Shown here piece by piece: positions 26,739-34,477 of a DNA stretch of 64,000 bases. The DNA lies in NCBI GenBank assembly GCA_002842205.1, contig PHCI01000002.1:368150-432149 (forward strand), read 5' to 3'. Source of the DNA: Betaproteobacteria bacterium HGW-Betaproteobacteria-3 (lineage in GTDB: Bacteria; Pseudomonadota; Gammaproteobacteria; Burkholderiales; Burkholderiaceae_C). Each line of letters starts with the position of its first letter. The first letter of the stretch is position 1. The notes under the pieces are model-generated. The model saw nothing but the letters and a program-made list of their open reading frames with translations, had not been told where the DNA came from and made no database searches. The position numbers were made by a program, and so were the translations under genes.

Positions 26739-27967
26739 TGAACCCTCAAACGCCGCATACCGGGCCGCTGGCGGGCCTGCGCGTTCTCGAGCTCGCGCAG
26801 ATCATGTCGGGGCCGACCTGCGGCCTCTTGCTGGCCGACATGGGGGCTGATGTCATCAAGGTCGAGAAGCTGCCGGGCGGCGACGACTCCCGCGGTTACA
26901 AGGATCCGCAGGTCAACGGGGTGTCTGCGCCCTTCATGATCATGAACCGCAACAAGCGTGGCATCGCGGTCAACCTCAAGCATGAAAAAGGCCGCGAAGT
27001 GCTGTTGCGCATGGTCCAGGATGCGGACGTGCTGCTGGAGAACTTTCGCGGCGGCACGCTCGACAAGCTGGGTCTGGGCTACGAGGTGTTGTCAAAGGTC
27101 AACCCGGGCCTGATCTATTGCGCGATCTCGGGTTACGGGCGTACCGGCCCGTATGCCGACAAGGGCGGTTTCGATCTGATCGCCCAGGGCTTTGCCGGGC
27201 TGATGTCGGTCACCGGCGAGCCTGGACGACCGCCCGCCAAGAACGGCAATGCGGTGTCCGACATGAACGCTGGGATTCTGGGCGCCCTGGGGATTCTGGC
27301 GGCCTATATTCACAAGCTCAAAACGGGGCAGGGGCAGATTGTCGATACCTCGCTCAGCGACGCGGCCCTGCAGCAGACCTACTGGCATGCCGCGATCTGG
27401 TTTGCCACGCGAAAGTCCGCTGAACCCACGGGCTCAGCGCACGTTCTCACAGCACCCTATCAGGCCTTTGAGGCCCGCGACGGCTGGATCAACATCGGTG
27501 GAGCCAACCAGGCCAACTGGGAGCGTATTGCCGACGTGCTGGGGCATCCTGAGTGGCGGACCGACCCCCGTTTTTGCGCCAACAGCGACCGCATGGCCCA
27601 TCGCGAAGCGCTGGTCGATTGCATGAACACCGTGCTGCGAACGCGAGACCGTGCCGACTGGCAAGCCGCGTTCGATGCTGCCGGGGTGCCGGCCGGACCC
27701 GTTCACACCATCGGAGAGGCCTTGACCCACCCGCAAACCCTTGCGCGCGGCATGGTGGTTGATCTGCACCATCCGCAGGCAGGGGCGACGAAGGCGATTG
27801 GCTGCCCGGTGCATTTCTCTGCCACGCCCACCCAGATCACACGACCGGCGCCACTGCTGGGCCAACATACCCGCGAACTGCTCCGGGAACACGGATACCA
27901 GGACGGCGACGTGGACGCCCTGATTCAGCAAGGCGTGATCGGTGATGCGGGGGTCTGGAACGATTGA
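26738..27967 (+). CDS. CaiB/BaiF-family (class III) CoA-transferase
   Basis: 409 residues; ATG codons at 26735 and 26738 are both possible, and spacing from AAAGGGA favours 26738. Class III features: [38 protein letters not shown] at the N-terminus, NRNKRGIAVNLKHEKG, ISGYGRTGPYADKGGFDLIAQGFAGLMSVTGE, and the likely catalytic Asp in NAVSDMNAGILG near 174. It should move CoA from a donor thioester to the acid substrate. It is the last gene of the TRAP operon. The substrate cannot be assigned from sequence alone. Confidence 0.9.
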   Translation: MNPQTPHTGPLAGLRVLELAQIMSGPTCGLLLADMGADVIKVEKLPGGDDSRGYKDPQVNGVSAPFMIMNRNKRGIAVNLKHEKGREVLLRMVQDADVLLENFRGGTLDKLGLGYEVLSKVNPGLIYCAISGYGRTGPYADKGGFDLIAQGFAGLMSVTGEPGRPPAKNGNAVSDMNAGILGALGILAAYIHKLKTGQGQIVDTSLSDAALQQTYWHAAIWFATRKSAEPTGSAHVLTAPYQAFEARDGWINIGGANQANWERIADVLGHPEWRTDPRFCANSDRMAHREALVDCMNTVLRTRDRADWQAAFDAAGVPAGPVHTIGEALTHPQTLARGMVVDLHHPQAGATKAIGCPVHFSATPTQITRPAPLLGQHTRELLREHGYQDGDVDALIQQGVIGDAGVWND

Positions 27968-28152
27968 TCTCTGTCCGCAGTGACCGCGACGGTGTGTTGG
28001 CTGACTGACGCTTCAGACCTCTTGGTCAGGTAGATCCCACGGGGCGACAATGTGGTGTGCATGCAGCATCGGCGTGACTTAATGCTGGCCTGCCGCCGTG
28101 TAGTTGATTACATTGACCCGTTGTGTTTGTCGAAATTCAAGAGGTGTGGTCA

Positions 28153-29265
28153 ATGAGGCGTTTCGTTGTGGGCGTGTGGGTGTCCCTTGCATGGATGGGT
28201 TTGGGCAGTTCGGCGGCGGCGCAGGACGCGTGGGTTGTGGGGCAATCTGCACCGCTCTCGGGTGGCAACGCGGTATTTGGCCGTGACATCCGCGATGGCG
28301 CCCTGGCGTATTTCGCCGCGCTGAATGCCAAGGGCGGCGTGGCGGGGCGTCGAGTGGAACTGGTCACACTGGACGACAAGAACGATCGCAAGACCGCGGG
28401 CGCCAATGCGCAGAAGCTGCTGGACGAGAACCGGGTCGTGGCCTTGTTCGGTTTTGCCTCGGCCACGCTCAGCCTGGATGCGATGCCACATGCCGAAAAA
28501 GCAGGCGTGCTGTTTTTTGCACCATTTTCGGGTGCCAATCCTGTGCGCCGGACCACCCCGGTCTTGTTCACGTTGCGGGCTTCGTATGTGGACGAGATGG
28601 ACAAGATGATTTCCTTCTGGTCAGGTTTCGGCATGAAAAAGGTCGTCGTCGTGCATTACGACGACGAGGTCGGCAAGCAGAACTTCGCCGCCGTGGCGGG
28701 AACCCTTGAAAAGCAGCAGTTGAAGCCGACGGCGTTTTCCATCAAGCGCAACACCAAGGTGGAGCCAGCGCAAATTGCTGCGCTGATGGACCTCAAGGCC
28801 GACTACATCATCAACACGGTGCTATCGGGACCCGCGGCTGAAATCGTCAAGGACATGCACGAGAAAGGCACTTTCACACCGATGTCCAGCCTGTCGTTCA
28901 TCGGGGCGCAGCAGTTCATTGACGCGGCGGGGCCGGCAGCGGCTGGCGTCTCCATCGGGCAAGTCGTGCCGAATCCCAGCTCGCCGCTTCCAGTGGTTCG
29001 CGAATGTGCCAAGGCCTTGCAGGATGCGGGAATCAAGGTGCCCATGAACAGCACGCATCTCGAGGCTTGTATCGGTGCAAAAGTGCTGGCCGAAGCCATG
29101 CGTCGCGCCCGCAAACCCGACGCGAAAAGCCTGCTGGATGCGATGCAAAACCTTGGGACCTATGACGCAGGTGGATTCCGGGTGACTTACACGCCGACCA
29201 ATCACCATGGCAGCAAGCTCGTGGAACTCGGAATGGTTTCGCGGGACGGCCGGATCCGCAACTAA
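28153..29265 (+). CDS. Orphan ABC-type branched-chain amino-acid binding protein (LivK-like)
   Basis: 370 residues from the ATG at 28153 (AGAGG upstream). A signal peptide (VVGVWVSLAWMGLGSSAAA-Q) precedes a type I periplasmic binding fold: IGQSAPLSGGNA-like start (VVGQSAPLSGGNAVFGRDIRDG), VELVTLDDKNDRKTAGANAQKLL, FGFASATLSLDAM, FFAPFSGANPVRRT. No ABC permease or ATPase gene is adjacent, so it may feed a distant transporter or act as a ligand sensor. It precedes the TctCBA genes on the same strand and may belong to the oxalate module. The sequence GTGGTCAATG, the right half of the putative regulator site found before oxc, overlaps its start codon. Confidence 0.88.
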   Translation: MRRFVVGVWVSLAWMGLGSSAAAQDAWVVGQSAPLSGGNAVFGRDIRDGALAYFAALNAKGGVAGRRVELVTLDDKNDRKTAGANAQKLLDENRVVALFGFASATLSLDAMPHAEKAGVLFFAPFSGANPVRRTTPVLFTLRASYVDEMDKMISFWSGFGMKKVVVVHYDDEVGKQNFAAVAGTLEKQQLKPTAFSIKRNTKVEPAQIAALMDLKADYIINTVLSGPAAEIVKDMHEKGTFTPMSSLSFIGAQQFIDAAGPAAAGVSIGQVVPNPSSPLPVVRECAKALQDAGIKVPMNSTHLEACIGAKVLAEAMRRARKPDAKSLLDAMQNLGTYDAGGFRVTYTPTNHHGSKLVELGMVSRDGRIRN

Positions 29266-29389
29266 CCGCGCACTGGCATCCTGTGCAAGGTCCTTGGATT
29301 GCGCCGGGCGAAATGCCCGGGAGGATGTTGAAACGATGGGCGTATCAGGGTTTCTCCTGCTGTATCGATGCGCCGGTTTTTTTGCAAAC

Positions 29390-29403
29390 TTGACTGCGGT
29401 CAA
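29390..29403. promoter_or_regulatory. Putative Crp/Fnr-type regulator site upstream of tctC
   Basis: TTGACTGCGGTCAA, an inverted repeat with one mismatch (TTGACT-GC-GGTCAA), followed by TGAAGA. It matches the site before oxc at 12 of 14 positions and at 16 of 20 if the right flank is included. It is centred about 112 bases before tctC. The neighbouring 29304-29320 stretch forms a CCGGGC/GCCCGG hairpin without a T-run. Confidence 0.65.
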
Positions 29404-29508
29404 TGAAGAGTCGCAGTAGAAACCGCACTATCGCTTTCGCTAACAAGTTGTTCCCGCAATGCCAACCATAATGGCAGGGAGCCCCTATCCACTACTGGAG
29501 ACAGACAC

Positions 29509-30531
29509 ATGACGAAGACCCTACTTTCCGGATTTGCAACCCGCCTGACCAAGATTGCTGCAGTTTCCATCATGGCCGCCGCCGCGACGACGTCGGCCAT
29601 GGCGGCCTGGGAGCCAACCAAGCCCGTTGAGTTTGTGGTGCCAGCCGGCACGGGGGGCGGTGCGGACCAGATGGCGCGATTGATCCAGGGCATCATCATC
29701 AAGCACAACCTGATGAAAGAGCCCATCATCGTCGTGAACAAGTCGGGCGGTGCTGGCGCTGAAGGCTTTCTCGATGTGAAGGGCTCCAAGGGTGACGCGA
29801 ACAAGATCATCATCACCTTGTCCAACCTGTTCACGACGCCGCTGGCCACGGGGGTGCCTTTCAACTGGAAGGACATGACGCCCGTTTCCATGCTGGCGTT
29901 GGATCAGTTTGTGCTGTGGGTCAACGCGGACAAGCCATACAAGACGGCGGCCGAATACTTGGCCGCGGTCAAGGCTGCCGGGCCCAACAAGTTCAAGATG
30001 GGCGGTACCGGATCCAAGCAGGAAGACCAGATTTTGACCGTCGGCATGGAAAAGGCTTCGGGGACCAAATTCATTTACGTCCCCTTCAAGGGCGGTGGCG
30101 AGGTGGCAGTGCAACTCGTCGGTGGGCACGTCGATTCAACCGTCAACAATCCGATCGAAGCGGTGGCGCAATGGCGCGGCGGCAAGCTGCGGCCACTGTG
30201 CGTGTTTGATGCGGAGCGTATGCCCTACAAGGCCAAGGTGACGGATACGCAGTCGTGGAACGATATTCCGACTTGCAAAGAGGCGGGGGTGCCGGCGGAT
30301 TACGTGATGTTGCGCGGTATCTTCATGGCGCCGGGTGTCACCAAGGATCAGACCGACTTCTATGTCAATCTCATGAAGAAAGTCGTGGCGACGCCCGACT
30401 GGAAGGAGTTCATGGAGAAGGGTGCATTCAACCAGACATTCATGTCCGGAGCCGACTTCAGCAAGTGGCTTGAAAAGGCCGAAGCTATCCATCGTGACCT
30501 GATGAAGGAGGCCGGCTTCCTCGCGAAGTGA
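29509..30531 (+). CDS. tctC: Tripartite tricarboxylate transporter binding protein (Bug family)
   Basis: 340 residues with a signal peptide ending near TSAMA-AWEP (about residue 33). Bug fold: KPVEFVVPAGTGGGADQMARLIQGI near 40, with the first carboxylate-binding loop; VVNKSGGAGAEGFLDVKG near 78; KMGGTGSKQEDQILTVGMEKASGTKFIYVPFKGGGEVAVQLVGGHVDSTVNNPIEA in the middle, a hallmark run. It delivers a small carboxylate to TctBA. Its place upstream of oxalyl-CoA decarboxylase with a shared upstream palindrome makes oxalate a reasonable ligand; this is inference. Confidence 0.9.
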   Translation: MTKTLLSGFATRLTKIAAVSIMAAAATTSAMAAWEPTKPVEFVVPAGTGGGADQMARLIQGIIIKHNLMKEPIIVVNKSGGAGAEGFLDVKGSKGDANKIIITLSNLFTTPLATGVPFNWKDMTPVSMLALDQFVLWVNADKPYKTAAEYLAAVKAAGPNKFKMGGTGSKQEDQILTVGMEKASGTKFIYVPFKGGGEVAVQLVGGHVDSTVNNPIEAVAQWRGGKLRPLCVFDAERMPYKAKVTDTQSWNDIPTCKEAGVPADYVMLRGIFMAPGVTKDQTDFYVNLMKKVVATPDWKEFMEKGAFNQTFMSGADFSKWLEKAEAIHRDLMKEAGFLAK

Positions 30532-30550
30532 TTTCGAACAGGTTCCGCGG

Positions 30551-30562
30551 GAGGGGGGGGGG
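30551..30562 (+). repeat. Homopolymeric G tract between tctC and tctB
   Basis: About ten consecutive G in the 100-base gap between tctC and tctB, interrupted once by A just upstream. A similar ten-G tract lies at 44111-44120. Tracts of this length can slip during replication. Confidence 0.8.
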
Positions 30563-30631
30563 CGATTCCGGATCTCTTCTCGCGGGTTCCTGTCATGAAA
30601 CGAACTTCCAGGTTGGGTCAAAGGGTTCCAA

Positions 30632-31156
30632 ATGACGCAAAGTGTGACAAATGACGAGGGCGTGGCGCCCAAGGGCGTGCCGACCTACGTGATCGAGGCG
30701 GTGGTTGCCTTTTTGATACTGGTGACCGGTGCCGTTGTGGTTTACAAGAGCTACCAGTTGGGAGCTGGCTGGACGACGGATGGTCCGGGCGCTGGATATT
30801 TCCCGTTTTATATAGGGCTGCTGTTGGCGCTTTCCGGTGCCGTGACGCTTTATCAGGCATTGCTCGGATCGGCTCGCAATACCGAGGTGTTTGTGGATGC
30901 CGTTCAGCTCAAGCGGATTTTGTCGGTTCTGATTCCCGCTGCAGTGTATGTGTTGGGGGTCCAGTTTCTTGGCCTTTACGTGGCCTCGGCCATCTACATT
31001 GCGCTGTTCATGGTCATTCTGGGGAAATTTTCCTGGATCAAGGGCTTGTTGCTAGGACTGATTGTCAACACCGTCTTTTTTCTCATGTTTGAGGTCTGGT
31101 TCAAGGTTCCCTTGTTCAAGGGCTCACTGGAGCCGCTCGGCTTTCTCGGGTACTGA
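30632..31156 (+). CDS. tctB: Tripartite tricarboxylate transporter small membrane protein
   Basis: 174 residues with four membrane helices: about 24-44, 62-80 (GAGYFPFYIGLLLALSGAVTLYQAL), 99-135 and 145-165. The GPGAGYFPFYIGLLLALSG motif is the TctB signature. It is the small permease subunit that works with TctA in sodium-coupled carboxylate uptake. The base composition looks lower in GC than the flanking regions, as in the following genes. Confidence 0.88.
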   Translation: MTQSVTNDEGVAPKGVPTYVIEAVVAFLILVTGAVVVYKSYQLGAGWTTDGPGAGYFPFYIGLLLALSGAVTLYQALLGSARNTEVFVDAVQLKRILSVLIPAAVYVLGVQFLGLYVASAIYIALFMVILGKFSWIKGLLLGLIVNTVFFLMFEVWFKVPLFKGSLEPLGFLGY

Positions 31157-31243
31157 AAATCACTTTGGGTCTGATGGCATTGCGTCCCCGCAGGGAGTCG
31201 CAAGCGGCGCTGTGCCCACATAACATTCAATAGGAGTGCACAG

Positions 31244-32773
31244 ATGGAAGAAGTCAACGCACTGTTTCACGGGTTTGCGGTTGTCCTGACGCCGCATAAT
31301 TTTCTGCTGATGCTGGTGGGCATCACGCTGGGCGTTTTGATCGGCGTTCTACCCGGTCTGGGCGGAGCCAATGGTGTGGCGATCCTGCTGCCTTTGACCT
31401 TCACGATGACCCCCACGTCGGCGATCATCATGTTGTCCTGCATTTACTGGGGGGCATTGTTTGGCGGTGCGATCACTTCCATCCTGTTCAACATACCGGG
31501 TGAGCCGTGGTCTGTTGCCACGACATTTGATGGTTACCCCATGGCGCAGAAAGGGCATGCCGGACAAGCATTGACGGCGGCATTCACGTCGTCCTTCATT
31601 GGCGGCCTGGTTGCCGTGATCATGATCACGTTCCTTGCGCCATTGGTCGCCAAGTTTGCGCTCAAGTTCGGGCCTCCTGAGTTTTTTGCCGTGTACCTTC
31701 TGACCTTCTGCAGTTTTGTGGGTATGGGCAAGGGCTCGCCGTTCAAGATCCTGGCGGCAATGACTTTGGGCTTTGCCTTGGGTGCGATTGGCATGGACAC
31801 GGTGACCGGGCAACTCCGTTTGACCTTCGGAATCTCCGAGCTGATGCGCGGCGTGGATTTCCTGATCGCCGTGATTGGCCTGTTTGGTATCGGCGAAATT
31901 CTGCTGTCGATGGAAGAGGGTCTGGAGTTCTCCGGCAAGAGCGCCAAGATCAACCCCAAGGTCGTCTGGGAAACCTGGAAGACGCTGCCCAAATATTGGG
32001 CGACATCGCTGCGCTCGTCCTTGATCGGCATCTGGATGGGCATCACCCCCGGGGGTGCAACACCGGCCTCCTTCATGAGCTATGGCGTGGCCAAGAAGGT
32101 GTCCAAAAATGGTGACAAGTTCGGTACGGGTCAAATTGAAGGCGTGATTGCGCCGGAGACAGCAGCGCACGCGGCGGGAACCAGTGCCCTGCTGCCGATG
32201 CTGGCGCTAGGCATTCCCGGCTCGCCCACAGCGGCGGTGTTGTTGGGAGGGTTGCTGATTTGGGGCTTGCAGCCCGGGCCACTGCTGTTTGTCGAGCAAA
32301 AGGATTTTGTCTGGGGCCTGATCGCTAGCATGTACCTGGGCAACGTGGTGGGCCTGTTGGTCGTGCTGTCGACCGTGCCGTTGTTTGCGTCGATTCTGCG
32401 GATCCCGTTCGCGATCATTGCGCCAGTGATTATCGTGATTTGCGCGATTGGCGCCTACACTGTTCACAACGCCATGCTCGACATCTGGTTCATGCTGGCG
32501 TTCGGGGTAATGGGGTATCTGTTCAAGAAGCTGGACTACCCGTTGGCGCCGTTGGTGCTGGCACTGGTGCTGGGCGACAAGGCAGAAGATTCGTTCCGCC
32601 AAGCCATGCTGGTGTCTCAGGGCGAATTGACCATCATGTGGTCGAATCCGTTGGTCGGGTCCATCACCACGCTGGCGCTCGTGCTGCTGTTCTGGCCACT
32701 GATCTCAAGGGCAATCAAGATCATCCGGCCAACGCCAGTCGATGAATTGTCCAAGCAGCAACCCGTCGATTGA
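31244..32773 (+). CDS. tctA: Tripartite tricarboxylate transporter large permease
   Basis: 509 residues, about twelve helices. Typical TctA motifs are GVLIGVLPGLGGANGVAILLPLTF near 25, the matching repeat TPGGATPASFMSYGVAKKVSK near 270, and APETAAHAAGTSALLPMLALGIPGSPTAAVLLGGLLIWGLQPGP near 305. It carries out secondary uptake of a substrate bound by TctC. A ribosome site AATAGGAGTGCACAG precedes the start. The kinase-like gene follows after 14 bases, so it is probably cotranscribed. Confidence 0.95.
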   Translation: MEEVNALFHGFAVVLTPHNFLLMLVGITLGVLIGVLPGLGGANGVAILLPLTFTMTPTSAIIMLSCIYWGALFGGAITSILFNIPGEPWSVATTFDGYPMAQKGHAGQALTAAFTSSFIGGLVAVIMITFLAPLVAKFALKFGPPEFFAVYLLTFCSFVGMGKGSPFKILAAMTLGFALGAIGMDTVTGQLRLTFGISELMRGVDFLIAVIGLFGIGEILLSMEEGLEFSGKSAKINPKVVWETWKTLPKYWATSLRSSLIGIWMGITPGGATPASFMSYGVAKKVSKNGDKFGTGQIEGVIAPETAAHAAGTSALLPMLALGIPGSPTAAVLLGGLLIWGLQPGPLLFVEQKDFVWGLIASMYLGNVVGLLVVLSTVPLFASILRIPFAIIAPVIIVICAIGAYTVHNAMLDIWFMLAFGVMGYLFKKLDYPLAPLVLALVLGDKAEDSFRQAMLVSQGELTIMWSNPLVGSITTLALVLLFWPLISRAIKIIRPTPVDELSKQQPVD

Positions 32774-32787
32774 AGGAGGACAAAGCC

Positions 32788-33621
32788 ATGCCAGTCATTG
32801 CAATGACCCAGGAGATGGGTTCACTCGCCAAGGATGTTTCGGAGCTTCTCGCAAAAGAGATGGGGTTGGAGTTGATGAAGCACGAGATGGTGGACCATCT
32901 CGCCACGCACATGTCGATGACCAAAAGCGCGATTCGGCGCGTGCGGGAAGGCAAGGCGGGGCTGCTGGAGAGAATTTCGGTCGATGAACGAAGCCTGGCG
33001 GTGTACACGGCGCAGGAAGTTCTGACTCTGGCTGAAAAAGGCAACATCATTCTGCGTGGTTGGGGCGCTACCTGCCTGCTGCGGCCGGTGTCTCATGTGG
33101 TGAGTGTTCGCATAACCCGCCCGCTCAAGCAACGTGTCGAATGGGTGGCTGAACATCTTGAGACCGATGACCTGGAGTTTGCCGAATCGGAAGTTCGGCG
33201 CAGCGACGAAGCCCACGCCGCACGCATGCATGCGCAGTTTGGTGTCGCCTGGGGCAGTCCGCTGCTTTATGACCTGGTCTTGAACATGGAGCGGCTTTCA
33301 ATGGAAAGCTGTGTGGCACAAATCCGTTTGCTGGTGGGGCGTCCCGAATTTCAGGAAACTCCGCAATCGCGTTCCATGCTGGCGAACATGGCGTTGGAGG
33401 CGCATGTCCGTGCTGCGCTGAAGGATCACGCCAGCACCCGGGATCTGCGAATTCTGATCGAAGCGCAGGATGGCATGATCAAGCTGTCGGGAATTGTGTT
33501 GCGTGAGGAAGAGCGGGCCGACGCCGAACGGCTGGTGTCTGGCTTGACCGGTGTGCGTGGCGTTGACAGTCACCTCCGGTTGATGATGAACTCAAAACGG
33601 TTCACCTCGGCCAAATACTGA
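32788..33621 (+). CDS. Cytidylate-kinase-like protein with a C-terminal BON domain
   Basis: 277 residues; AAGGAGGACAAAGCC fixes the ATG at 32788. The N-terminal part (about 1-195) resembles the cytidylate kinase-like family (Cytidylate_kin2): an MTQEMGSLAKDVSELLAKEMG start where a P-loop would lie, then NIILRGWGATCLLRP near 88 and RITRPLKQRVEWV near 107. The P-loop is degenerate (GSLAKD instead of a GxGK-type turn), so kinase activity is doubtful. The C-terminal part (about 200-270) looks like a BON domain (HVRAALKDH, IKLSGIVLREEERADAERLVSGLTGVRGVDSHLRL). It may sense a nucleotide or lipid. Function unknown; it sits between tctA and the regulator of the oxalate genes. Confidence 0.72.
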   Translation: MPVIAMTQEMGSLAKDVSELLAKEMGLELMKHEMVDHLATHMSMTKSAIRRVREGKAGLLERISVDERSLAVYTAQEVLTLAEKGNIILRGWGATCLLRPVSHVVSVRITRPLKQRVEWVAEHLETDDLEFAESEVRRSDEAHAARMHAQFGVAWGSPLLYDLVLNMERLSMESCVAQIRLLVGRPEFQETPQSRSMLANMALEAHVRAALKDHASTRDLRILIEAQDGMIKLSGIVLREEERADAERLVSGLTGVRGVDSHLRLMMNSKRFTSAKY

Positions 33622-33634
33622 GCGGCCTGACGTG

Positions 33635-33651
33635 GTGCCCGTACCGGGCAC
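33635..33651. terminator. Hairpin between convergent genes
   Basis: GTGCCCG-TAC-CGGGCAC is a perfect seven-base stem with a three-base loop. It lies in the 42-base gap between two genes that end head-on. There is no T-run on either side, so it may be a weak bidirectional terminator. Confidence 0.4.
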
Positions 33652-33663
33652 GATCGCCGCGAT

Positions 33664-34305
33664 CTAGATCTTGCCGCTTTGCTTGAGGCGACTGAGCGTT
33701 TCGGCCGACAGGTTGAGGTAGGACGCCAGTTCCTTTTTGGGCAGCCGGTCCAGCAGGTCGGTGTGCTTTCTCATGAACCGGTGGACCCGTCCTGGTGCGT
33801 CCAGCAGATGCAACGTGATGGTATGAGCGAGGATCTCGCTCATGAGGTGCATGACTTCGTATTCGAAGGCCTTCATCAGCGCCGGATGCTGATCAAGAAA
33901 ATCAATCCATGCTGGCAGCGGGAGCTTCGCGACCCGAGCCTTGGTGACACTCACAATGCTGTAGGGCGTGGGTGTTTTGAGTCGCCAGGCGGCATAGCTT
34001 GTTTCCATGTCCCGCTCGCAGGCAAAGCGCAGAATCATTTCCTTGCCCTCATGGTTGCTGACCACGCGCTTGAGGATGCCATCGAGGATGAAATACTGCT
34101 CCATTTCATGGACGCCCTGGTTGAGCAGATAGTCCCCTTTAGAGCAGTCGACGATGACCAGGCGGGATTCCAGGTCGGCCACCTGCGATGCCGTCATGTC
34201 CTGCATGACAACGTTCTGCCCAAGCTGGACGCGAATGACTTTCCTGTCGGGATGGGTATGGACTGGCAACATGGATGCGTAAGGGGTGGGCAGACCCGGG
34301 TGCAT
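33664..34305 (-). CDS. Crp/Fnr-family transcriptional regulator of the oxalate module
   Basis: 213 residues on the minus strand. A cNMP-binding-like beta-roll (about 45-130: VDCSKGDYLLNQGVHEMEQYFILDGILKRVV), a dimer helix, and a short C-terminal DNA-binding part with RLPKKELASYLNLSAETLSRLKQSGKI, the recognition helix of the Crp/Fnr type. The cysteines of FNR are absent, so it does not carry the same iron-sulfur sensor. It is divergent from oxc, and a palindrome TTGACC-N2-GGTCAA lies 30 bases upstream of its start. The same type of site occurs upstream of tctC. It is the best candidate to control both, probably in response to oxalate or a derived metabolite. Confidence 0.88.
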   Translation of the reverse strand: MHPGLPTPYASMLPVHTHPDRKVIRVQLGQNVVMQDMTASQVADLESRLVIVDCSKGDYLLNQGVHEMEQYFILDGILKRVVSNHEGKEMILRFACERDMETSYAAWRLKTPTPYSIVSVTKARVAKLPLPAWIDFLDQHPALMKAFEYEVMHLMSEILAHTITLHLLDAPGRVHRFMRKHTDLLDRLPKKELASYLNLSAETLSRLKQSGKI

Positions 34306-34334
34306 TGATGTGCACCACCCAAATACTACGAAAA

Positions 34335-34348
34335 TTGACCGTGGTCAA
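34335..34348. promoter_or_regulatory. Putative Crp/Fnr-type operator between the regulator and oxc
   Basis: TTGACCGTGGTCAA has perfect six-base arms around a GT centre, seven if the flanking A and T are counted. It lies 30 bases before the regulator ATG and is centred about 136 bases before oxc, so it could serve both directions. Confidence 0.72.
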
Positions 34349-34391
34349 TGGTGAAACCTGGACCAATTCCTATGATACCCCGAGGCCGCAG

Positions 34392-34411
34392 CGCTCCCAT
34401 TTCAGGGAGCG
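34392..34411 (+). promoter_or_regulatory. Leader hairpin upstream of oxc
   Basis: CGCTCCCATTTCAGGGAGCG is a perfect seven-base inverted repeat with a six-base loop, between the operator and the oxc ribosome site. It could be an RNA hairpin in the leader or a second protein site. There is no T-run after it. Confidence 0.45.
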
Positions 34412-34477
34412 GTTCGGGGCGGCGGACGACGCAGGGCTGTACAACTTCATTCAAGTCAAACGAAGAGACATTGCATC

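Noticed and set aside
28147..28156. GTGGTCAATG half site at the LivK-like start codon
   Set aside because: Only the right half matches the two full palindromes and it overlaps the start codon; a chance match is likely, so it was not listed as an operator.
29304..29320. CCGGGC-GAAAT-GCCCGG hairpin after the LivK-like gene
   Set aside because: There is no T-run, and the stem is short; not called as a terminator.
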